Shown in pieces: positions 45,206 to 51,784 of a stretch of 64,000 bases of DNA. The notes beneath the pieces are model-generated. The model ran no database searches, was not told the DNA's origin, and worked only from the letters and a program-made list of their open reading frames with translations. Made by a program: the position numbers and the translations under genes. The DNA is from Streptomyces sp. cf386. GTDB taxonomy: Bacteria > Actinomycetota > Actinomycetes > Streptomycetales > Streptomycetaceae. How positions within the stretch are numbered: the stretch's first letter is position 1; the number at the start of each line of letters is the position of its first letter. The stretch is from assembly GCF_900103585.1 (NCBI RefSeq), contig NZ_FNHV01000008.1, forward strand, positions 374,850 to 438,849, given 5' to 3'.

Positions 45206-45715
45206 CTACGCCCGCCCCTCCTGCCCCAGATCGGGAAGTACGGGCACGAGCCGGTCCCACCGCCCGATCTGACACCCGTCACCGCGGTCGTACCGAGCGT
45301 CGACGGGCCGCCCGGCCCAGGTCCCGGTGACATGCGCGGTGGCGGGACCGCCGTACTGCATGGTGCAGAGGGTGTCCTTCGGTACGGGGGCGAAGGCGTC
45401 CGTGCCCCACCGGGTGCCGCGATCGAGCGCATCACAGGCGCCGGTGACGTCGGGGTGGTCGCCGCCGCCGGGGTGGCAGTACAGCTCATAGGTCCCGTCG
45501 TGGCCGTCGCCGGCGTCGCGGACGGTGATGGTGAGGTGGTCGCCGGAGCGGCCGAGGTCGGGGAGGGACGGCAGTGTGAGGGGGAGGGGCGAGGCCTGGG
45601 CGTACGCCGAGGCGGGCGCGACGGTGGCGGAGCCGACGGCGACGAGGGATCCGGCGGTGACGAAGAGGAGCCGCCTCAGGCGGCCGGCCGTGGCGGAACG
45701 ATTGACCTGGAACAT
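45206..45715 (-). CDS. SSI-family secreted serine protease inhibitor
   Basis: 169 residues. A signal peptide 'RRLLFVTAGSLVAVGSATVA' to about 'ASAYAQ' precedes the inhibitor domain. Four Cys at conserved SSI places ('TYELYCHPGGG', 'TGACDAL', 'DTLCTMQY', 'GDGCQIG') form the two disulfides. By alignment with SSI, where the loop reads C-P-M-V-Y, the P1 residue is probably the Met of 'CTMQY', giving a subtilisin-type inhibitor. Secreted SSI proteins regulate extracellular proteases during development. The ribosome-binding site is weak (AGTCAGGTC). Confidence 0.9.
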   Translation of the reverse strand: MFQVNRSATAGRLRRLLFVTAGSLVAVGSATVAPASAYAQASPLPLTLPSLPDLGRSGDHLTITVRDAGDGHDGTYELYCHPGGGDHPDVTGACDALDRGTRWGTDAFAPVPKDTLCTMQYGGPATAHVTGTWAGRPVDARYDRGDGCQIGRWDRLVPVLPDLGQEGRA

Positions 45716-45884
45716 GACCTGACTAACGCCCGGCGCCCCCCGACGTTGCGCCCCGCGCCGCGCGCCGGGAAGGGCTTTGCCCTGTGGCCACCCTGCCTAG
45801 TACCGTGGACGTCGATTGGTGACACCACGCTCGACTGTGTCATCATCTGCACGCACCAATCGCGCTCGCGCGTGCGGCTGTGCT

Positions 45885-45975
45885 GGAGGCGTCGCCTAGT
45901 CCGGTCTATGGCGCCGCACTGCTAATGCGGTTTGGGCCTTAAAGCCCATCGAGGGTTCAAATCCCTCCGCCTCCG
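45885..45975 (+). tRNA. tRNA-Ser(GCT), canonical copy
   Basis: A 91-nt class II tRNA: acceptor GGAGGCG (45885-45891) with CGCCTCC (45968-45974), discriminator G, anticodon stem CCGCA/TGCGG with loop CTGCTAA (GCT at 45921-45923), variable arm TGGGC/GCCCA, T-loop TTCAAAT. Its body differs strongly from the GCT copy at 5369. Confidence 0.95.
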
Positions 45976-45984
45976 CGCTCGATC

Positions 45985-46017
45985 ACGAAGCCCCGGTCCA
46001 CAGGACCGGGGCTTCGT
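45985..46017 (+). terminator. terminator of tRNA-Ser(GCT)
   Basis: A perfect 15-bp stem, ACGAAGCCCCGGTCC (45985-45999) with GGACCGGGGCTTCGT (46003-46017), loop ACA, 10 bp after the tRNA. Confidence 0.9.
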
Positions 46018-46090
46018 CGTTCGACGGCTCACTGCCGACTACCGCTTTCAGAGGCATTTCCGCAGCTCACAAGGGGTGCGGCCAATGGAT

Positions 46091-46119
46091 TTCACATGGC
46101 GGCGCCGGTCATGTAATGT
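46091..46119 (+). promoter_or_regulatory. promoter of tRNA-Arg(ACG)
   Basis: TTCACA (46091-46096) and TAATGT (46114-46119) with 17-bp spacing form a sigma-70-like promoter ending 62 bp before the tRNA. A run of A's lies just upstream of the gene (46162-46180). Confidence 0.55.
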
Positions 46120-46181
46120 TCTTCCTGTCGCCGCGAGCGGGCCGGAAGGGCCGGGAGCGGCGAAAAAAGAAAACAAAACAA

Positions 46182-46254
46182 GCACTCGTAGCTTAACGGA
46201 TAGAGCATCTGACTACGGATCAGAAGGTTGCAGGTTCGAATCCTGCCGAGTGCA
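46182..46254 (+). tRNA. tRNA-Arg(ACG), integration site of the AICE
   Basis: 73 nt: acceptor GCACTCG (46182-46188) with CGAGTGC (46247-46253), discriminator A, D-arm AGCTTAACGGATAGAGC, anticodon loop CTACGGA with ACG at 46215-46217, T-arm GCAGG-TTCGAAT-CCTGC. The 3' part from the anticodon loop onward is duplicated at 60531-60572, so the element has replaced that part with an identical copy and the tRNA stays functional. Confidence 0.96.
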
Positions 46255-46261
46255 CACAGGT
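46213..46261 (+). repeat. attL core
   Basis: A 49-bp sequence starting CTACGGATCAG in the anticodon loop and ending CACACAGGT, seven bases beyond the tRNA. It is identical to 60531-60579. The recombination point lies inside. Confidence 0.93.
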
Positions 46262-46262
46262 C

Positions 46263-46295
46263 AAAGGCCCCTTGGGATCATCCCAAGGGGCCTTT
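46263..46295. terminator. terminator between tRNA-Arg and int
   Basis: A perfect 15-bp stem AAAGGCCCCTTGGGA (46263-46277) with TCCCAAGGGGCCTTT (46281-46295), loop TCA. It serves tRNA read-through and the converging int transcript, and is element-borne because it lies inside attL. Confidence 0.88.
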
Positions 46296-46317
46296 GACAT
46301 CAACCGCTGACATCAAC
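46295..46317 (+). promoter_or_regulatory. arm-type integrase site repeats at attL
   Basis: TGACATCAAC occurs twice, at 46295-46304 and 46308-46317, 13 bp apart. The same sequence and spacing recur near attR (60413-60435). Tyrosine integrases use such arm sites on both sides of attP. Confidence 0.6.
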
Positions 46318-46334
46318 GCGGCCAGAAACGCCGG

Positions 46335-47615
46335 TCACCCCTCGATGTCCGGCCCTTGCGCGCCGTCGGATTCCTCCCCCGACTCGTCCATTCCGAGGGC
46401 GTCATCCATCCGGTCGGCGGCGGCCTTGAGCGTCGTGCTCATCACGTGCGCGTAGGTGTCGAGCGTCATCGTGATCGTGCTGTGCCCGAGCGTCTCCATG
46501 ATCGTGCGAGCGTCCACGCCCTGCGCGAGCAGGAGTGAGGCGCACGTGTGTCGGAGGTCGTGCACGCGCACGCGCCGTACGCCGGCGTCCCGGCACAGGA
46601 TGGTGAGCATCCGGTTCAGGCTGCGGGGGTCCGTGACGCGGCCGGTCGTCGTCGTGAAGATCAGCCCGTCCGGGTGCCCCGGGGTAGGCTGCCACTTCTT
46701 CCCCGCGACGATGCGTTCCCGCTCCTGCTGGGCTCGGTGCTGCGTGAGTGCCCGCATGCAGTGCTTCGGGAGGGACACCGTGCGAATGGAGCGCATGGTC
46801 TTGGGACTGCCGAAGATCAGCTCACGCCGGATGCGCTGTACGTTCCGACGGACACGGAGTTGACCGTTCGTGAGGTCGACGTCCGCCCAGGTGAGGGCGA
46901 GCGCCTCGCCCCGCCGGAGGCCCGTCGACACGAGCAACAGCCACAGGGCGTAAAGGCGGTGGGAACGGGCGGTCTTGAGCATGAGGCGGGCTTCGGCGGC
47001 GTCCAGCGGACGCACCTCCTTGCGGGTGACGGTGGGGGTTTCCACGATCCGTGCGACGTTCCGGGCGATCAGCTCCTCCCGGATTGCCTGTTGAAGCGAG
47101 GACCGAAGGACGGCGTGGATGTACTGGACGGTTCGGGCTGACGGGCGACGCTTGCAGCAGCGGCCCACGGCGCAGCACGAACGCTTGTCCTCGGGGCGCT
47201 CCTGGTCCGCACCGCGCAGGCAGCAGAGGCAGGAGTCCTTGAACTCCGCCAGGAACCGGCGCACGTCCGCCGGCGACAACCGGTTCAGCCGCTTCTTGCC
47301 CAGGGCGGGGCGGATGTACAGGCGGGTCAGACCCTCGTAGCTGTTCAGGGTGGACGGCTTGAGCCGTGCCGGTGCGATGGTGGCGAGCCAGTAGGTCAGG
47401 TAGTCGCCGAACGCCATGGTCGACTCAGCGGCCGGGATGCCGTGGCGGGTCTTCTCCTGCAACTCCGTGAGCTTGTCGGCGACTTCCTTGCGGGTCTTGC
47501 CGTAGACGAACTTCCGGGTGCGGGTCCCGTCGGGGCGGTAGACGTAGGCGGCGGCGTGATACCGGCCGTCCGCGCGCTTGCTGATCGTTCCCTCGCCGTT
47601 GGCGCGCTTGGCCAT
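46335..47615 (-). CDS. int: AICE tyrosine integrase
   Basis: 426 residues. N-terminal arm-binding domain (~1-60), SAM-like core-binding domain, and a catalytic domain with Arg in 'STGLRRGEALALTWAD', His352/Arg355 in 'VHDLRHTCASLLL', His378 in 'LGHSTITMTL' and nucleophile Tyr388 in 'DTYAHV'. A Cys-rich insert 'CLCCLRGADQ' ... 'CCAVGRCCKRR' (~127-155) is typical of pSAM2-group integrases. Its start overlaps the xis stop (ATGA). It acts on the 49-bp core in tRNA-Arg. Confidence 0.95.
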   Translation of the reverse strand: MAKRANGEGTISKRADGRYHAAAYVYRPDGTRTRKFVYGKTRKEVADKLTELQEKTRHGIPAAESTMAFGDYLTYWLATIAPARLKPSTLNSYEGLTRLYIRPALGKKRLNRLSPADVRRFLAEFKDSCLCCLRGADQERPEDKRSCCAVGRCCKRRPSARTVQYIHAVLRSSLQQAIREELIARNVARIVETPTVTRKEVRPLDAAEARLMLKTARSHRLYALWLLLVSTGLRRGEALALTWADVDLTNGQLRVRRNVQRIRRELIFGSPKTMRSIRTVSLPKHCMRALTQHRAQQERERIVAGKKWQPTPGHPDGLIFTTTTGRVTDPRSLNRMLTILCRDAGVRRVRVHDLRHTCASLLLAQGVDARTIMETLGHSTITMTLDTYAHVMSTTLKAAADRMDDALGMDESGEESDGAQGPDIEG

Positions 47616-47812
47616 CAGTCGTTCTCCTCAATGCGGTTCCGCATGTACTGGCGTACGGAGTCGACCGGGATGCGGCGGGCGCGTCCGGCCGTGAAGCTTT
47701 CGAGCTGTTTCGATCGAATGAGGTCGTAGACCTTGCTGCGGCTGAGGCGCAGGGCGGTCATGACTTCGGGGACCTTGAGCGCCTCGGGGCTCGGGGGCAT
47801 GGCGGTGGTCAT
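47615..47812 (-). CDS. xis: excisionase-type MerR/HTH_17 protein
   Basis: 65 residues. A single winged-helix 'LKVPEVMTALRLSRSKVYDL' with the wing 'AGRARRIPVDSVRQYMRN' is the AICE Xis/BldC-like form. ATG 47812 follows AGGGAGACC. It is coupled by ATGA to int, as in other elements. It directs excision by bending attL and attR DNA. Confidence 0.9.
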   Translation of the reverse strand: MTTAMPPSPEALKVPEVMTALRLSRSKVYDLIRSKQLESFTAGRARRIPVDSVRQYMRNRIEEND

Positions 47813-48057
47813 GCAGGGGTCTCCCTGGGGTGAGGAGAGGCGAGTCGGGGCGTGGTTGGCGTGACAATGTCGTGGGTCGCGGACCATCGCGGACCACCCC
47901 TGCTGACCTGCGGTTTTGCAGGGGGTGGTGTGCGGACCATCGCGGACCACCCGCGGAGGCGTGGTCCGCGGTGGTCGCGTTTCCGGGACTGATGAATGCG
48001 CAGGTCAGGCAGGGTGGTCCGCGATGGTCCGCGACCCGGCGGAATGTCGGCGGTGCT
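47813..48057. repeat. iteron-like repeats between xis and the replication helicase
   Basis: A 20-bp unit GCGGACCATCGCGGACCACC occurs at 47879-47898 and 47932-47951 (53 bp apart), and inverted at 48013-48032. A shorter related copy GTGGTCCGCGGTGGTCGCG is at 47961-47979. Each unit is itself two CGCGGACCA half-sites. A CCCCTGC/GCAGGGG hairpin lies between the first two. It could be the replication origin, or operators for the int-xis promoter, or both. Confidence 0.75.
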
Positions 48058-49470
48058 CTACTCGGGGGCGTCCGGCGAGGCGCGCAGGGTGAGTCCCGTG
48101 TAGGTGCGGACGCGGGTGCCAGCGTCGCGGGGGCGGGTGAGGGTGAGTTGCGGGACGACAGAGAGCAGGTTGCGGCCGAAGATCTGCTTCGTGCCGGAGC
48201 GGACGCCGTTGTCCTCGGCCCACTCGCGCCAGACGGCCCACAGGTTGTCCACGGGAACGCTGCATGTGGGGCCGGTGGTGCAGCGTTCGCGGATGAACGC
48301 GCTGGTGGGGGATGCGGTGTCGCGCATGGTGGTGACCGCGTCGCGGCTGGAGGCGGGTTCCGTGAGCCGACCGGTGCGCTGGAGTCGGGCGAGCCCTTCC
48401 AGTGCCCAGTTGAGGATGCCGGGCATCTCGGCGGTGAGGCGGTCGGTGAGAGTGGGGTCTTCCTTGCCAAGCCACGACACCCGCATGCTGAGCAGGATGA
48501 ATCGGTTGGCGATGACGCCGGATGAGTCGCCGAAGTGCGGTAGCTCGTTGGACAGGATCATCAGCCGTGAGGGCAGCTTGCCGGTCCACTGCTCGCGGTA
48601 CTTGCGGTCGACGTCGATCGTGTCGTCACCCGAGATGGTCAACAGCCGCTCTACTACCTGGGTGTTGTCGTTGCCGGACAGTCGGGCGTCGGAGATGACC
48701 GCCAGCGACTTGCCGACCAGGGTGGACAGGCCGAAGTTCGTGCCGAGTCCGGCCAGCGTGGGCCCGGCGAGGTTCTCCTTGCCGACCAGCGCTTTCAGCA
48801 CCCGCGCGATGGTGCCCTTGCCCGACCGTGAGGGACCCACGATGAGCAGGATCTTCTGTAGATCGGTGCGGCCGGACAGGACGTAGCCGAACCACTCCTG
48901 TAGGGCGGTGATGGCGTCGGTGTCGTCGGGCCAGATCTGGGACAGAAAGTGTTCCCATTCCGGCGCCGTGGCGGAGGGGTCGTAGGCGAACGGGACGGAC
49001 ACGAGGTTGAAGAAGCCGGGGGTGTGCGGCAGCAGGGCGCGGTCACGGATCCTGAGCAGGCCGTTGTCACACGCCACGATCGGCCCGCCGTCCTGCTCGC
49101 TCGCGTCGGCGCCGTCGAGCCACGCGGGCGCGTCGGTGTCGGTCGGTAGCAGGGTGATGGCTCCGAGAGCGTCGAGCAGGTTGCTGATCTTCGGTTTCGT
49201 GGGTGCCCAGTTGCGTTCTTCGGTCTCACCGTCCTTGACGGGTACCTGGTAGACGGCGTGCTCCAGACGCTCGTACATGGCCTTGCGCACCTGGGCTTCG
49301 TCGATCTCGCGCCAGCAGGTTCCGTTCCAGCGCATCCAGGACGCGCGCCAGCGCCGGTACATGAGCTGTCCGTCCTCGGTCTGCCAGTCGGGCAGCAGAC
49401 GGCGGGCGACGGCCATGGGGTGGGACGGCGCGGGGAGTTCCTCGGTCTCGGGGGTGGGATGCTCCGTCAT
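48058..49470 (-). CDS. AICE replication helicase (P4/D5-type phage/plasmid primase C-domain)
   Basis: 470 residues. A D5_N-like region lies at ~150-230, then a superfamily 3 helicase with Walker A 'LLIVGPSRSGKGTIARVL', Walker B-like 'SLAVISDARLSG' and sensor 'RLMILSNELPHFGDSSG'. The C-terminal winged-helix portion (~385-450) contains 'VPVDNLWAVWREWAEDNG'. With the separate Prim-Pol at 49799 it replaces the fused RepSA-type initiator of pSAM2. ATG 49470 overlaps the small upstream gene's stop (ATGA). Confidence 0.9.
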   Translation of the reverse strand: MTEHPTPETEELPAPSHPMAVARRLLPDWQTEDGQLMYRRWRASWMRWNGTCWREIDEAQVRKAMYERLEHAVYQVPVKDGETEERNWAPTKPKISNLLDALGAITLLPTDTDAPAWLDGADASEQDGGPIVACDNGLLRIRDRALLPHTPGFFNLVSVPFAYDPSATAPEWEHFLSQIWPDDTDAITALQEWFGYVLSGRTDLQKILLIVGPSRSGKGTIARVLKALVGKENLAGPTLAGLGTNFGLSTLVGKSLAVISDARLSGNDNTQVVERLLTISGDDTIDVDRKYREQWTGKLPSRLMILSNELPHFGDSSGVIANRFILLSMRVSWLGKEDPTLTDRLTAEMPGILNWALEGLARLQRTGRLTEPASSRDAVTTMRDTASPTSAFIRERCTTGPTCSVPVDNLWAVWREWAEDNGVRSGTKQIFGRNLLSVVPQLTLTRPRDAGTRVRTYTGLTLRASPDAPE

Positions 49471-49802
49471 GCGGCGTCCCTCCCTTCCTGGGGGTTGCGG
49501 AGCGGGCACTTCTCGCGGTGGTCGGTGTGGTCGGCGATCAGGGCCAGGACGCGGGTACGGCCGAACGCCCGGCGGTCCCATCCGCACTCGCACCGCGACG
49601 ACGCGGACGGGGTGGCCCCGTATGGCGCGCAGATGTGCAGCCACGCGATGGGGTAAAGCCCGTCGCCACGGCGCGAGTCAGAACCAAGAGCAGAAATGAC
49701 GCCCTTGCGGGCGGCGACCTTCGGAACGCCCACGGACGGCCGTGGCGGGCCCTGCACGGCGCCCTGAGGATCGTTTGCGGGGTTCTGTATTGGTTTGTTC
49801 AT
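49467..49802 (-). CDS. small putative zinc-binding AICE protein
   Basis: 111 residues. The C-terminal half has a Cys/His set, 'WLHICAPYG', 'SRCECGWDRRAFGR' and 'DHTDHREKCPLRN', that could bind one or two zinc ions. The N-terminus is disordered. It is coupled on both sides by ATGA overlaps, between Prim-Pol and helicase, so a role in replication is likely. No named family recognised. Confidence 0.75.
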   Translation of the reverse strand: MNKPIQNPANDPQGAVQGPPRPSVGVPKVAARKGVISALGSDSRRGDGLYPIAWLHICAPYGATPSASSRCECGWDRRAFGRTRVLALIADHTDHREKCPLRNPQEGRDAA

Positions 49803-50701
49803 GCTGCCCGCCCCGAGGGCGTCTGGAGGCCGTTGGTGACCGCGCGGCGGGCGTACGGCTCCGGGACGCCTACGGAGACGGCGGCGGCCACGATCTGTTC
49901 CCCGAGGGCTTCCAGGGCGCAGGGTCCGGGGCAGGCGGTGTGCTGGATGGCGAGGAACCGCGCGGCGCCGAACGCCTGTGATCCGGCACCGGATTCGGTC
50001 CGGGCGCGTACGAGAGTCAGGCCGCGTTCCAGGCCGGTTCGTACGAAGCGCTCGGTGTGCCGGCATCCGGTGGCGATGCTGCGGTCCCACGGGGTGCTGG
50101 GGGAAGACACCACCTCTGCGCGGGCGGGGGTGGTGTCTTCCTTCACGACCAGGGCGCGCACGGCCTCAGGCAGCTCGCTCACGCGGCCGGTGCCGTGGCC
50201 CAGCCAACGGGCGTACTGCATGTGCGACTTGACGTCGACTCCGGGCCGGACGGCGTTCGCCGACCGCGTGACGCCCTGGTAGATCCAGTGTTCGCCCCGT
50301 GTCGTCGGCACGGTCCTGGTGGCGGGCAGGGTTTCGCGCGCCCATGCGACGGCCGCCGCGTTGTCGAGGTCGACCACGGTCAGCCCGGCGCCGCCGGGGT
50401 GGTAGGCGACGGCGGCGGCCCGGCGCCACGCGAATGCCCACAGTGGGGAGGTGAGGGTATGGGGATCGGTAGTGGCGGCGGCCCATGCGTGGCAGACGTC
50501 GGTGCAGGTGCAGGGACCGGTGCTCTTCATGTTCGGCCGTCCGCCGCACGCATTGCCGGTGCAGTCGGGGCAGTTGCCGAACGGCACCTTCCCCGCCCGC
50601 AGCGGCAGTACGGGCACGGCGTGCGCGGCCAGCATGAGCGCGGTGTCCAGCAAGCCGGGCCTGCGGCCGGGCGCACGCCGGATGGGGGTCGGTTGAGTCA
50701 T
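49799..50701 (-). CDS. AICE bifunctional DNA primase/polymerase (Prim-Pol)
   Basis: 300 residues. AEP fold with 'LMLAAHAVPVLPLRAGKVPF', a Cys-rich zinc knuckle 'CPDCTGNACGGRPNMKS' and 'CTCTDVCHAW', the catalytic 'GLTVVDLDNAAAVAWARE' (two Asp), 'TTRGEHWIYQG' and 'RPGVDVKSHMQYA'. It primes or copies element DNA together with the helicase gene downstream. ATG 50701 is preceded by GGAGGTCTCCCAGC-like purine sequence. Confidence 0.9.
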   Translation of the reverse strand: MTQPTPIRRAPGRRPGLLDTALMLAAHAVPVLPLRAGKVPFGNCPDCTGNACGGRPNMKSTGPCTCTDVCHAWAAATTDPHTLTSPLWAFAWRRAAAVAYHPGGAGLTVVDLDNAAAVAWARETLPATRTVPTTRGEHWIYQGVTRSANAVRPGVDVKSHMQYARWLGHGTGRVSELPEAVRALVVKEDTTPARAEVVSSPSTPWDRSIATGCRHTERFVRTGLERGLTLVRARTESGAGSQAFGAARFLAIQHTACPGPCALEALGEQIVAAAVSVGVPEPYARRAVTNGLQTPSGRAA

Positions 50702-50791
50702 GCTGGGAGACCTCCACAGGTCAGTCAGTGGCAGGTAGACAAGGGCGGCCCCGCGTTCTTTGGCGAGAGGTGGGGGCCGCCCTTGGCGTAG

Positions 50792-51253
50792 CTACTGGTC
50801 GTGCAGGCGGGCGTACTGCTGGCGGACGTAGGCGCGCGGGTCGCAGATCACGCCCGGCTGGTCGATGTCCAGCAGGTACACGGCTGCCGCGAACGCGGTG
50901 TCGGTGGCGTCGCCGTCCGTGCCAGCGGGCTCGTCAAGCAGGGCAATGCGGTCGAGCAGGGCGGCCTTGCGCAGGTAGAACTCGCGGTCCAGCTCGGTGA
51001 AGCACTCGGCCGTGGCAAGGGTGCATGCCGTCCAGCCGATCTCGCTGTTGATGCTGGGGGCGCTCGCGTACGCCTGCTCAGGAGTCGGCCAGTCCTTCGG
51101 GGCGGGGTGATGGTCAGCGGCCAGGTAGAGGCGCGTGCGCTTGCCGTCACGGGTCGGGTACCGGCGCGCGTCGCCGATGGCGAAGGCAGTGGTCAGTGCG
51201 GCGGTGACGCGGTCGGCGTCGGCGGGGTCGCAGATGACGCGGATTTCGAACAC
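50792..51253 (-). CDS. AICE hypothetical protein, 153 aa
   Basis: Begins 'MFEIRVICDPADADRVTAAL', a strand-helix pattern seen in small AICE proteins, and continues with 'YPTRDGKRTRLYLAADHHPA' and 'SEIGWTACTLATAECFTEL'. It is soluble and acidic. No function known. It is separated from Prim-Pol by 90 bp and from the next upstream gene by 18 bp. Confidence 0.75.
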   Translation of the reverse strand: MFEIRVICDPADADRVTAALTTAFAIGDARRYPTRDGKRTRLYLAADHHPAPKDWPTPEQAYASAPSINSEIGWTACTLATAECFTELDREFYLRKAALLDRIALLDEPAGTDGDATDTAFAAAVYLLDIDQPGVICDPRAYVRQQYARLHDQ

Positions 51254-51271
51254 GGTTCTCCCGTCGGGTGG

Positions 51272-51580
51272 CTAGCTCTTGGGGCGGGTGAGGCGGAAGG
51301 TGATGCCGCCGACGCCGATGGGTCCGGCGGCGGTGGCGATGACGGTGACGGCGTGGGCGGCGGCGTCGAGCAGCGTGCACAGCGCTACGACCAGGCCCCA
51401 GGTTCCGAACGCGGCGGCACCGGCCACGCCGAACGCGAGCAGGACGCGGCGCCACGGGATGCCGTCGCTGTCGGCGGCCTGGACGACGATGACGACCGAG
51501 GCGCCGGTGGCTTCGGCGCGTCGCCAGTCGTCGGCGGGGATGTGCGGGGCGAGGTTCCCCGGCGGGTCGCGGTGCGACAT
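51272..51580 (-). CDS. small membrane protein of the transfer region
   Basis: 102 residues. Polar N-terminus, then two membrane helices 'VLLAFGVAGAAAFGTWGLVV' (~46-66) and 'AVTVIATAAGPIGVGGITF' (~77-96). It resembles small Spd proteins in size and topology but not clearly in sequence. It lies immediately 3' of the candidate clt array. Confidence 0.7.
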   Translation of the reverse strand: MSHRDPPGNLAPHIPADDWRRAEATGASVVIVVQAADSDGIPWRRVLLAFGVAGAAAFGTWGLVVALCTLLDAAAHAVTVIATAAGPIGVGGITFRLTRPKS

Positions 51581-51603
51581 GCGGAATCCCTTCTCATGGC
51601 GGT

Positions 51604-51762
51604 TCAGGGAGGCGGAGAGACCCCCTTGCAGGGGCGTCGTGGAGGGGGTTTCAGGGGGCTGACCTGGGGTGCCTCCCTGACTCCCTGAGTGATCATTCGT
51701 GCAGGTCAGGGCCAGGGAGGCGGGTCAGGGAGGCGTTCAGGGAGTTCTCCCTGCCTCCCTGA
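51604..51762. repeat. TCAGGGAGGC repeat array 3' of traB (clt/TRS candidate)
   Basis: TCAGGGAGGC occurs at 51604-51613 and 51725-51734, its complement GCCTCCCTGA at 51671-51680 and 51753-51762, and shortened copies at 51681-51688, 51712-51720, 51737-51744 and 51747-51753. In pSVH1 and related plasmids the transfer locus clt lies just 3' of traB and consists of 8-bp repeats bound by the TraB winged helix. Position and pattern agree; function is inferred. Confidence 0.6.
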
Positions 51763-51784
51763 CCCGGGCGGGGGCGGCTCCCTG

